Positions 14,109-22,723 of a stretch of DNA of 26,540 nucleotides are shown here, one piece after another. The position numbers were made by a program, and so were the translations under genes. The DNA is from Rickettsiales bacterium. GTDB lineage: Bacteria > Pseudomonadota > Alphaproteobacteria > Rickettsiales > UBA8987. Where the stretch lies: the NCBI GenBank assembly GCA_020631295.1, contig JAHDHN010000009.1:1-26540 (forward strand), given 5' to 3'. The notes below the pieces were generated by a model that was not told the DNA's origin, ran no database searches, and saw nothing but the letters and a program-made list of their open reading frames with translations. Within the stretch, counting starts at the first letter, position 1. The number at the start of each line of letters is the position of its first letter.

Positions 14109-14932
14109 TCTATTTCAACCGTTTGATAATCAATTACAAAAAATTCGAGGTCCTCAAATTTTTCTTCTTCTCTATTATAGCGTAGTTTAGGAAAGAAAAA
14201 ATCGATTTTTGCACGATGCGTGCTGGTTTCTTCGCCGTCTTCAGTAATTTCAATGGCTTCATAGTCCATTATCACCGTATATTGGTCTTCCTTATCCGCA
14301 ATGGTTTGACGTGCAAAGGGTGTTATAGCGTTGCGCATTTTATTAGCCGCCTCTGGCATGGTGTTGCTGTTTGCAATCAAGAAGCTATTGGGCAAGGTGC
14401 GGCCGTCATCTGCCAAATCTCCGTCATATACTTCTATTTTGCGCACCACATCATCTCGGTAGCGCAGTGTGATGCTATCTGGATTACGAATACTTACTTT
14501 TTCATCATAGCGTTTTTGTAGATTGATAATAGAAAACTGCCCTATATAGTTGATATTTTTATGAATTTGCTGAAATTCATCTTTGTAATCATAGCTCTCC
14601 CAGGCCTTGATATAGCGTGAAGAAAGAAACTTCATCAGAATGATATTTGTGTCCACAATATTTTCATTTCTCGCTAATTTACGGATGCGGGCATATTCCT
14701 CAGAAGTATCAGGAATATTCACCAACATGGGGATTTCTTTTTTCAGCGGTTGAATGTCTTTATAGGTAGAAAAGCTAAGTAAAAGAATAAGAAAGGCAGC
14801 AATACAAATAAGGATAAAATAGCTGCGCTCCACCAGCGGAAAAATATATTTACTGCCATACCAGCTGCGCGCGTCAGAAAAATAACTGCCATCTTTCACC
14901 GCTTCTGCAATCTCTTTGAAATATTTGCTCAT
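14105..14932 (-). CDS. virB8: VirB8-family T4SS inner-membrane protein
   Basis: 275 aa. A short cytoplasmic N-terminus, one membrane helix at about 37-54 (YFILICIAAFLILLLSF), then a periplasmic NTF2-like domain, the VirB8 architecture. Segments such as SRYIKAWESYDY (105-116), the repeated polar strands ITLRYRDDVVRKIEVY, and the closing DFFFPKLRYN support the family. In VirB systems VirB8 dimerises in the periplasm as an assembly factor. It is the first gene of the minus-strand run and shares a 69-bp divergent gap with the giant secreted protein gene. The ribosome site is weak. Confidence 0.85.
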   Translation of the reverse strand: MSKYFKEIAEAVKDGSYFSDARSWYGSKYIFPLVERSYFILICIAAFLILLLSFSTYKDIQPLKKEIPMLVNIPDTSEEYARIRKLARNENIVDTNIILMKFLSSRYIKAWESYDYKDEFQQIHKNINYIGQFSIINLQKRYDEKVSIRNPDSITLRYRDDVVRKIEVYDGDLADDGRTLPNSFLIANSNTMPEAANKMRNAITPFARQTIADKEDQYTVIMDYEAIEITEDGEETSTHRAKIDFFFPKLRYNREEEKFEDLEFFVIDYQTVEIE

Positions 14933-14938
14933 TACTAC

Positions 14939-14990
14939 TTGTTACCAAACTGTCATTTCTATACTATAGCTTAAGAAGAGAGAAAGACAA
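14939..14990. promoter_or_regulatory. Overlapping divergent promoters for virB8 and the giant operon
   Basis: Plus strand: TTGTTA (14939-14944), 17 bases, TACTAT (14962-14967). Minus strand: TTGTCT (14985-14990), 16 bases, TATAGT (14963-14968). The two -10 boxes share five positions, so polymerase could probably occupy only one at a time. Predicted leaders are about 25-28 bases on each side. Found by eye. Confidence 0.45.
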
Positions 14991-15001
14991 TTATTCTTAA
15001 C

Positions 15002-18000
15002 ATGAGGCATATGCGAGCGCGGATATTATTATTGGCAATGATGCTATTGGGAAGCAGTCTGTGGGCACAGTCATGCAATGATTGTCAATGGTTTGAAAAT
15101 GCCACGCCAAGCCATGGTATTTTTGGGTATTTTGATGATCTTGAGGGCCTTGCTAATAATGGTGTGAATGTTGCAGTGCCTAACCCTGTGATTGGTAACG
15201 AAACGCATATTGTGGGATATTGCGATAATAATGCCGGTAGTTATGGTGAGCATACTCCTGGTAATTTTGTACGCAAATATCAGGGCACTACCTCACTGTA
15301 TTTTGAGGCGTTAGATAATCAGGCGGTAATGACAAATTGTCGCTCTGCATGTTCTGCAGACGGGCAATGTTGCCGTATTGTGCAATCTGATTTACCCGGT
15401 AATAAGAAACAATGTAATAATTTGGCTCCACCGCCACGTTTTAAAAATAATACTGCGCGTATTTTTGAATGTGTAAACATTGATGGCTGTATGCCTGTGA
15501 TGGAAGATGATTTTACCTGCCCGCTTTGTTATGAAACATTAACAGATGCAGGTGTGTATGCATCGCATGACCTTTCGGGGCATCCGCAATATAATGCACA
15601 ATTGCCTGCAAAAGGCTGTATTTATAACCCTAACCTTCCTGCCGATCCTGCTGATCCATCCGGCCCTACCTGTGGGGAAATGGTGTTTCCTGATATGGAT
15701 GACATTGACCCTACGGATTTGCCAGAGCCGAGTGATCAGATGCTGTCTGACGGCGCAAACCACATTACGGACGATAGGAATGATGCATTAGCAGAGTGGA
15801 ATGGGCATTGGCGTGGTAATTGCGGTGATGGTGTATTTGAGGATACTATTTTTGATAATTTTCTTTCCAAAACAGGCTGTTATAACGTGGATGAGCGTTG
15901 GGTGGTAGACAAAGAGGTAAAGACCACCAACCCACATTATGATGATACACAGCCAGAGAGTGCAACCAATCAGGAATATTTTATTGATACGGTAAAAGTG
16001 CCAGATGAATCTGTATTGGTGCTAAACCCATTATGTATACAAGATCTGGGCGAAGCCTATGCAATTGCCGGTGCATCAGATATTTACTCAGAAGGCGCGC
16101 GATATTCTCTTTCTGTGGTGGATGCGCTTACGGAGCAGCCTAATAGTTTTATTCAATGTCTGCGTAATGATTTGATTGATGACATGGATAATGTTTGTAA
16201 CGGGTATTTTAGTGAGGAATATGGCACGTACGCATCGAATAAGCTGGTATATAATGAAAAAGAGCAATGCTACTTTAAACAGAATTTTCCTGATTTCATT
16301 GCCATCTCTAAAGAGGATCTTTATTTGCCAATGGCAATAATGCAGCGCGAGCATCATTTGCCGGTGCTGCTGCATAGCTATAGCGGCAATCATTTTATTC
16401 GTCCTGATGAATTTGAAAACTCCATACCCTTTGGTGATGGAGCAGAGCCTGATTTGAGCTCTGTTATCTATTTAGGTGAGTATGGTTTTCTCAATCAGGT
16501 GATCTCGCGCAGTAATCCGTATGATATACAAGAGTTATATGATGACAATGCGCCAGCAACAAAGCGTACGCTAGAGGCATGGCATACGTCTCGAGAGATA
16601 ACAAGTAATGCAGTGGTGCCATTGCCTGGTAATGTGACTACAGATGGTGCAGCAGCCATAATGCCCAAGGAAACGCCCTATGATCCGTATGATGTATATG
16701 GGTTAATTGATGACGGGTATTATTACAAAGAAGCAGAAAAAACGGTAGAAAAGCAGATTGAGGAAGATGCCGAAGCAGCTTCAGAAGGCCGCCCGCCGGA
16801 AAATATTGAGCGCACGCCAGAAGAGCTGATTGATGAAATGACCACGCGTGTGCAAAATATCGGCATCAAGGAAAAGCGCCGCTTATGTTTAAAAAATTAT
16901 GTGGAAGGCTTTTCGCACCGTGCGGATTGTGGTGAAGTTATACTGCCTGGTGCACATCCCACATTGGGCTTGAGCCATTGCTATTGGACAGCGCAATATG
17001 CTTCCTATTCTGACCGTGAGGCTACAAAGCCAATGGGAATGGCGGCCAAAGAAAGTGGCTATGACACGGTGCAGCGCCCTATGCGCAGTGAGCTGACCGA
17101 TTGGGCGCGTATGCAATTTGCGGGCTGGGATGCAGCCAAGGGTATGAAAGATACGGATAAAAAATCCTCCACAGACATTTGTAAAAAAGCGTTAGCACGT
17201 GGTGATAGTACCTCGTTTAATGATGGTGTGTTGGGCAGTGAAGTGATTGCCAACTTGCCGCGTATTGGCGGTGACGGCACACCCGGCGGTAAGTTGGATT
17301 TTAGCAAGCGCGGTTGCCCGTTTATTGATATGCAGACCAAATGGCCCACGGAGTTTGATGCGCCGGGTGGTTATTTGAATGATGATGCCTGGCATGAAAA
17401 GCAGCGTTTGGGGTGTGATGAGCATTATGGCCATAAACGTATCGGTAGTATTGTTCATGGTATTACTGATACAAGTGTCGGGTTTGGTGAGAATACAAGC
17501 ATGTCACTGGAAGATATTTTTGGTTCCAATGTAAATACATTTATTGAGGATTTGCTTTCACCACTACTAAATGCAGCCTCATCTGCAGTAGATTCGCTTG
17601 GTATAAGCATAGATTTTAGTAGTGGTGTAAGCTGGTTAACTACAGACATAGAAGATTCACGTTCTAAGGTTACATTTATTCCAAAACTATTAACATACAA
17701 TGCATTAGAGCATATTTTGTTAGGTGATGGTGCAAGTGCTGAGGAATATCAAGATTGGTTGACCTATCCATATAAAAAGGAGGTTGATAAAGAAAGTGCG
17801 CAACATACTCTTACTGATGGTTGGATTTTGAAAGCAGCTACTGCTGGTGGTGATGCAGCTATGTACCCTTCGATTAAGCTTGATAAGAAAATTGGTGGAA
17901 ACAATTCATCATCCATTAGTGACTCTGACCCTGTGTTTGATTTCAGTGATAGAACAGGCTACCCAGTGATATTAGCCCACTTATTCCAAGGGTTTAATTC

Positions 18001-21000
18001 AGGCGGATCTATTAGTTTTGACTTTGGTGATTTTAAAGATGCACTACTAGGTGGGCAAACAGACTGGGTAGACCCGTCTTGGCCGGCGCGCAATTGCTTT
18101 CATTACAGCTCGCCTTATTGGATTGGTCAAGATACAAACGGTCAGCGTGCTGATATTGACTTGATGGATTTAGCTGGCGATGCAAGTGATGCAGTGCAGC
18201 AATTGGCGGATAAAGTACAAGAGCTATTGTCCAGCAACATATTAAACGAAGCAAAAGATGGTGATACAGAAGGTAATGACTTTAAGGCTAAAGTGGTTGC
18301 CATCAGCGCACAGATTTTTGGCTTTGATCCGTCCAAAGGTGAAATTGGAAAGTTCCTAGGGTTTGAGTTTGATTATTATAAACCGTGGGATGATGAATAT
18401 GTGGATAACCTAAATGTTGGATATTGGTACCAATCTATTCCTAATTTCTTTACGCTTACTCTAAATCCTGTTTCGATCTTTTTAGATTTTACACAGAAAA
18501 AGCTCATTTTCTCTCGTCCTAACTATTGTGATTTTGAGGTGCCGTTTAACCCGTTTATGGAGGGGCGTGACAATGAAAAGGCAATTTCACCGGTAATGCC
18601 GCCTTATATGGAGCCGGTGAAGCATGCAAAACAAAACAAGCCTGAAACAGTAAAAGACAAGAAGATATTGCTGAATTACTACCGTGTGGAGCGTATTCGC
18701 AACGGTTGTGGTGCCTTTAATCATCGCGGTAAATGGCGCCGTGATGGAAAATATGTGGTGGCAGAATGGGAACAGGCAACAGACCCAGATGGAAATCCAC
18801 TTTATTATGAAGATCAGTATCAAACTACACAAACCATAGAGATGTTTAGTAGTACGGGCGAAGAGTTAATGAAAGTATGGCGTCCAAAAAAATGGAAGTG
18901 GCAGTCTAATTCACTTTCTACATTCTTGGTAAATCAAGATAGCCGCTGCCATAACTGGAAAGGTATGTATGGCAAGAAATATAAAGATCCAAAAATTATT
19001 TCTTGGCGCTTACCGCGTTTTGATTATGAATTTTTACGGGCCTTTATTGAATGTACAGGGCCGTTTAAACAGGCGCATGATGATAAAGAAATCAATGAAA
19101 CACCACGTGCTTGCGTACCAAAAAACTTTGGCAACAGTATTGGTAGTGAAATTGAATCACATTTAGAGCCTTATATTCAAGCGCTTGGTGATATAAATGA
19201 TATTATCAAATCACTATTCCCTGGCCAAGAGGATGGGTATTTTGTGCATCCAGAACATGATTCTTATGCTGCAGGTCAGCCGCAAGGTGAGCCTGAGAAC
19301 TTCATTTTCTTTGAAACCAGAGGCGATATTCTTTTCCAAAATATAACACCAAATACCCCAAATTTTGGTGTACCACTTGATATTGCAGATAATCCAGGTT
19401 TATCTGCATTCCCTACGCCGCCTGAAGGCCAAGATGTTATTATATATGAGGTGAGTAACCCGGCTGCTGTGTCTTATCATCAAGATGAGAATGATCCAAA
19501 TGTAAATAATTTAGCAGAAGCTCCATATTATGTGGAAACTATTGAGAGTATCTCAACCTATACAGGCACAAGTCAAGCTATAGTGACCGTAGCAGAGGCA
19601 TTGCATGACTTAGAACCACAGTCATTGTTTAAGAAAAATGATTCTGGGCAGTTTATATGCCAAGGCTCTCCGGATTATGTGTGCCCTAACCCGATGACTG
19701 AATCGGATGTGAAGCGTCTGTCAGATGTGGTGCTTTATGATAAGTTTGGTAAAGAATATAAGGCCGAAGATTTCTTATCACCTGCTGAATTAGCCAAGCG
19801 TGCTAAGCGTCGCATAAGTAAGTTTTTGGATAAGCTCATGCAAGCCGCCACAAGCTTTGGTGGGGATGGTATGTCTGAAAATTATGTGGATGGCACATGT
19901 ATTGCTATCCATGGTGTGAAGTTCTTAGTAAAGTTAGTAAAATGTATTTTCGGCGGTGATTGTGATTATAAAGGTATGGCGTTCCACTTATTGATTGGTG
20001 ATGATTGCACCAAACCAGGTGATATAGCTCCATTCTGGCTAAAAGAAGTGAAGGTGGATGGTGGTGACCCTGAATGTATTCAGCCATTATTAGATGAAGA
20101 TGGTAATGAGGTACAAGAAGATGGCAAAACGGTCTGTGATCCGGATGCTAAATTTGGCTTCTGGTGTAATTGCCCGCGGGATAGATGGGCCACCAGCGCC
20201 TGCCGTGAAGATTTCTGTACCTGTGAGCAGCATGTATTAGTAACAGGCTCCTTTGTATTCCAGCCTGTTACGTTCTGTAAAGGTTATGGGCCGTATAAGA
20301 AATGGTTGCAATGTTACTATCAGGCGCGCGCTAAGGCCTGCCCGGTGCTCACAAGGGATGTGTCAAATAACATAGCGCCAGCCTTCTCGCTGGTAAGCAC
20401 GCCAAAAGCACCGGTACCTGCACCGCCAGCAGCCATGTGTGAAAATGTGGTGGATGAGGAATATAGCCGTGATGATGTGATAAATCTGCGCTGGTATGCA
20501 GAAGAGCCGAATATTTTATCGCACCTGCCAGTGCGTTATGAATCAGGCAGTGGTGCAGGGCATAAGCATGAAGATCTGGTATTCTCTGCGCAAACGCGTG
20601 ATATTGAAGCACCGTTTATGGAACCAATGTCTCCCTTGCCGGCTAGTAAACTGCAATCCTACCCTGACGTAATGGATGTGAATGGTAATGCAGTGCTTTC
20701 CGAGCATGTGGCGCCAGAATATCTATATAATTATGATGACCCGAATGATGATTCTAATAATTTAGTACAAGATAGAGAATTTAAATTTGGCCTGTCTGTG
20801 ACCAAATATAACGATAAGAATATCTATCTACCGGAAGGCATTGACCGAAGCTCCTTCATTCCGCAATCGCATATGTATTCCTCGCCGCAAACCAAGGTGC
20901 GAGAGCATATCTTGTTTGAAAAAAGCAAGGAAGCCATTCGCCGTGCCTTTATTCAGCCGGAGTTGCCAAACTTTACTTTGGGTGCGCCGGATCCGGATGA

Positions 21001-22723
21001 CTTTATTAACCCGCGGGCACAAACAGCCATTGTGGGGCCGCGTGGCTGTGACATTGGTGGCTGGTATGAGATGATGACCTATCAAGCACGTTGCATTAAA
21101 TGGTTTGGCCTGAATTGTATGTGTGATTATGACAAAACCTTTATTGTAGGCTCGGATGAGAGTTGGGGTATGAAGCAGGCAGGCACGTTGTTTAATAGTA
21201 AATATTTGTCCTATAGCTACACCAAAGATGAAAACGGTGATAACAAATCTGTAGGTTGGGGTGTGGAAGACATCACTGAATTCTTCCCCTTACGTTGGCG
21301 TGGCGATGCCGGGCCGCATTTTGGCTTGCGCATGCAGATGGATGCAGATGCAAATATTGCCTTTGTACCGGAAAGTGGCCGTATCTTATGGGAAACATAT
21401 CCGGGGGATGCTGGTGCACGCCTGTGGGATAAAACAGGGCAACATGCGCATGATCCTGAGTGGCGTGATGGTGATGATTACCGCGAGAGCCTTGGTAATG
21501 GTGCTGCACCAGATGCGGAAGTAATACCTATTTATGCCGGGCTTTCAGAGGCACGGCCAGGTGACTTGATTATTTGGGATGAAACATCCGATAATGCCAC
21601 AAATGGTCATCGTTACCGCCGTCATATGGCCTTTGTAGAAAAAGCGATGAAGGGCGATAATCAGCCAGTGGCAGATAATTTTGGTGACCCAACCAACTAC
21701 CGTGAAGATGTCCATTTCCTGGAAGTATCGGAATATAATTGGGGTAAAAACCTGGATTCTTGTGGCAATACAGACCGTTGGCGTGTGCGTACCAAGCGCC
21801 GTATCTACAGCCCGCATTATCCAAATGGATACCCGCATGATGGCACGGTAGCAGAAAATTGCCTGGATCCAGATGCGATGCGTTGTGTGGAGCAAAATTG
21901 GGACCGTATTAAAGTCTATCGTCCGCGTTATGATATGTCGCATATGTGTGCAAATGACGAGCTGCCACAACTTATTACCAAAGATTGGGTAAAAGCACAG
22001 GTAGATGCAGGTACATTGCCGGAAGAAACACTCTATACAGAGGAAGAGGCAAAAGGAACATTGGAGTCGTTTGATTTATTCGTGCGTAATGCATCCCTGC
22101 CAGAATTGGCACATTTAAATGGCTCTACACCAACCGCAGATGAGCTGGAGGGCATTTATAAAGATGAGCCTTATAACGAAGATCGTGCCTATCTATATGG
22201 TGGATGGATGCATGATGCACAGGTGCGTGCACATTTTGATTACAGTGAGGTAGTAAAATTCAAGGTAAGAAATGCGGGTAAATGTGATTTAATGCGCATG
22301 GAAGAGCTAGTGCCGTTATGTATTATTGATGTGGATGTGAATAAGCATCCTGATCTGATTGCAGGCATGGGCTGTGGTGATGGTGGCGAAACCGGTGAGG
22401 GTATTAATGAAATAGCACCGGATGAAACAGCTCTTAGTTGGTATGACAGTAAATCTATTGGTTTTGTACGTAACCAGGACGATACGACTCCATCTGTGGT
22501 AGGGCCATTCTCGTTTGTGAGTGCCGGTGAGCCTATTTTTAATAAGACATTCATCCAAAACCCTGGCGGTGAGGTGAAGCAAGGCGGTGCAGTATCAAAA
22601 CAAGATTGTGTGAGTGCCGGTGGTGTATGGGGCCGTCCTGGCTTGTATAATATAGATACACATGAATTTAAGCGGGCAGAACAACCTACTTGCTTTGCTG
22701 ATGCGGTGGAGGTGCAGCTCTAA
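15002..22723 (+). CDS. Giant secreted cysteine-rich protein, 2573 aa
   Basis: No family is recognised over its length. A signal peptide (MRHMRARILLLAMMLLGSSLWA, cut before QSCNDC) sends it to the periplasm or beyond; no other clear membrane helix is visible, so it is not VirB6. There are 62 cysteines, dense near the N-terminus and at residues 1722-1780 (8 Cys in 59, including WCNC and FCTC). An acidic, probably helical segment is at about 576-628. Residues about 820-1020 lack Cys and are coded by AT-rich DNA. A CHAP-like region is at about 2110-2260. The C-terminus has a CVSAGGVWG ... CF motif. Divergent from virB8 and overlapping the next gene by one base, it may be a surface or periplasmic accessory of the T4SS; that is inference. 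ATG at 15011 is an alternative start. Confidence 0.9.
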   Translation: MRHMRARILLLAMMLLGSSLWAQSCNDCQWFENATPSHGIFGYFDDLEGLANNGVNVAVPNPVIGNETHIVGYCDNNAGSYGEHTPGNFVRKYQGTTSLYFEALDNQAVMTNCRSACSADGQCCRIVQSDLPGNKKQCNNLAPPPRFKNNTARIFECVNIDGCMPVMEDDFTCPLCYETLTDAGVYASHDLSGHPQYNAQLPAKGCIYNPNLPADPADPSGPTCGEMVFPDMDDIDPTDLPEPSDQMLSDGANHITDDRNDALAEWNGHWRGNCGDGVFEDTIFDNFLSKTGCYNVDERWVVDKEVKTTNPHYDDTQPESATNQEYFIDTVKVPDESVLVLNPLCIQDLGEAYAIAGASDIYSEGARYSLSVVDALTEQPNSFIQCLRNDLIDDMDNVCNGYFSEEYGTYASNKLVYNEKEQCYFKQNFPDFIAISKEDLYLPMAIMQREHHLPVLLHSYSGNHFIRPDEFENSIPFGDGAEPDLSSVIYLGEYGFLNQVISRSNPYDIQELYDDNAPATKRTLEAWHTSREITSNAVVPLPGNVTTDGAAAIMPKETPYDPYDVYGLIDDGYYYKEAEKTVEKQIEEDAEAASEGRPPENIERTPEELIDEMTTRVQNIGIKEKRRLCLKNYVEGFSHRADCGEVILPGAHPTLGLSHCYWTAQYASYSDREATKPMGMAAKESGYDTVQRPMRSELTDWARMQFAGWDAAKGMKDTDKKSSTDICKKALARGDSTSFNDGVLGSEVIANLPRIGGDGTPGGKLDFSKRGCPFIDMQTKWPTEFDAPGGYLNDDAWHEKQRLGCDEHYGHKRIGSIVHGITDTSVGFGENTSMSLEDIFGSNVNTFIEDLLSPLLNAASSAVDSLGISIDFSSGVSWLTTDIEDSRSKVTFIPKLLTYNALEHILLGDGASAEEYQDWLTYPYKKEVDKESAQHTLTDGWILKAATAGGDAAMYPSIKLDKKIGGNNSSSISDSDPVFDFSDRTGYPVILAHLFQGFNSGGSISFDFGDFKDALLGGQTDWVDPSWPARNCFHYSSPYWIGQDTNGQRADIDLMDLAGDASDAVQQLADKVQELLSSNILNEAKDGDTEGNDFKAKVVAISAQIFGFDPSKGEIGKFLGFEFDYYKPWDDEYVDNLNVGYWYQSIPNFFTLTLNPVSIFLDFTQKKLIFSRPNYCDFEVPFNPFMEGRDNEKAISPVMPPYMEPVKHAKQNKPETVKDKKILLNYYRVERIRNGCGAFNHRGKWRRDGKYVVAEWEQATDPDGNPLYYEDQYQTTQTIEMFSSTGEELMKVWRPKKWKWQSNSLSTFLVNQDSRCHNWKGMYGKKYKDPKIISWRLPRFDYEFLRAFIECTGPFKQAHDDKEINETPRACVPKNFGNSIGSEIESHLEPYIQALGDINDIIKSLFPGQEDGYFVHPEHDSYAAGQPQGEPENFIFFETRGDILFQNITPNTPNFGVPLDIADNPGLSAFPTPPEGQDVIIYEVSNPAAVSYHQDENDPNVNNLAEAPYYVETIESISTYTGTSQAIVTVAEALHDLEPQSLFKKNDSGQFICQGSPDYVCPNPMTESDVKRLSDVVLYDKFGKEYKAEDFLSPAELAKRAKRRISKFLDKLMQAATSFGGDGMSENYVDGTCIAIHGVKFLVKLVKCIFGGDCDYKGMAFHLLIGDDCTKPGDIAPFWLKEVKVDGGDPECIQPLLDEDGNEVQEDGKTVCDPDAKFGFWCNCPRDRWATSACREDFCTCEQHVLVTGSFVFQPVTFCKGYGPYKKWLQCYYQARAKACPVLTRDVSNNIAPAFSLVSTPKAPVPAPPAAMCENVVDEEYSRDDVINLRWYAEEPNILSHLPVRYESGSGAGHKHEDLVFSAQTRDIEAPFMEPMSPLPASKLQSYPDVMDVNGNAVLSEHVAPEYLYNYDDPNDDSNNLVQDREFKFGLSVTKYNDKNIYLPEGIDRSSFIPQSHMYSSPQTKVREHILFEKSKEAIRRAFIQPELPNFTLGAPDPDDFINPRAQTAIVGPRGCDIGGWYEMMTYQARCIKWFGLNCMCDYDKTFIVGSDESWGMKQAGTLFNSKYLSYSYTKDENGDNKSVGWGVEDITEFFPLRWRGDAGPHFGLRMQMDADANIAFVPESGRILWETYPGDAGARLWDKTGQHAHDPEWRDGDDYRESLGNGAAPDAEVIPIYAGLSEARPGDLIIWDETSDNATNGHRYRRHMAFVEKAMKGDNQPVADNFGDPTNYREDVHFLEVSEYNWGKNLDSCGNTDRWRVRTKRRIYSPHYPNGYPHDGTVAENCLDPDAMRCVEQNWDRIKVYRPRYDMSHMCANDELPQLITKDWVKAQVDAGTLPEETLYTEEEAKGTLESFDLFVRNASLPELAHLNGSTPTADELEGIYKDEPYNEDRAYLYGGWMHDAQVRAHFDYSEVVKFKVRNAGKCDLMRMEELVPLCIIDVDVNKHPDLIAGMGCGDGGETGEGINEIAPDETALSWYDSKSIGFVRNQDDTTPSVVGPFSFVSAGEPIFNKTFIQNPGGEVKQGGAVSKQDCVSAGGVWGRPGLYNIDTHEFKRAEQPTCFADAVEVQL
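21302..21811 (+). other. CHAP-like (NlpC/P60-type) domain region in the giant protein, probably inactive
   Basis: Residues about 2101-2270. PGDAGARLWDK (from 2134), SEARPGDLIIWDE (GD at 2187-2188), RRHMAFVEKA (His 2208) and LEVSEYNWGKN (Glu 2244, Asn 2246) follow the order and spacing of CHAP amidase/peptidase motifs GxAxxW, PxxGD, GHVAxV and xSExNxG. The position where the nucleophilic Cys would be expected, some 18 residues before GDAG, reads Ala (about 2117, in ANIAFVPESG). So it may be a peptidoglycan-binding or structural relic. The assignment is by pattern only. Confidence 0.4.

Noticed and set aside
21545..21970. 141-codon open frame antisense to the giant gene
   Set aside because: Opposite the CHAP-like region; no ribosome site and a hydrophobic/His-rich sequence typical of shadows.
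15002..22723. Giant protein as an extended VirB6 or as TraN
   Set aside because: No cluster of membrane helices for VirB6, and no TraN motif I can recognise beyond being Cys-rich and exported.
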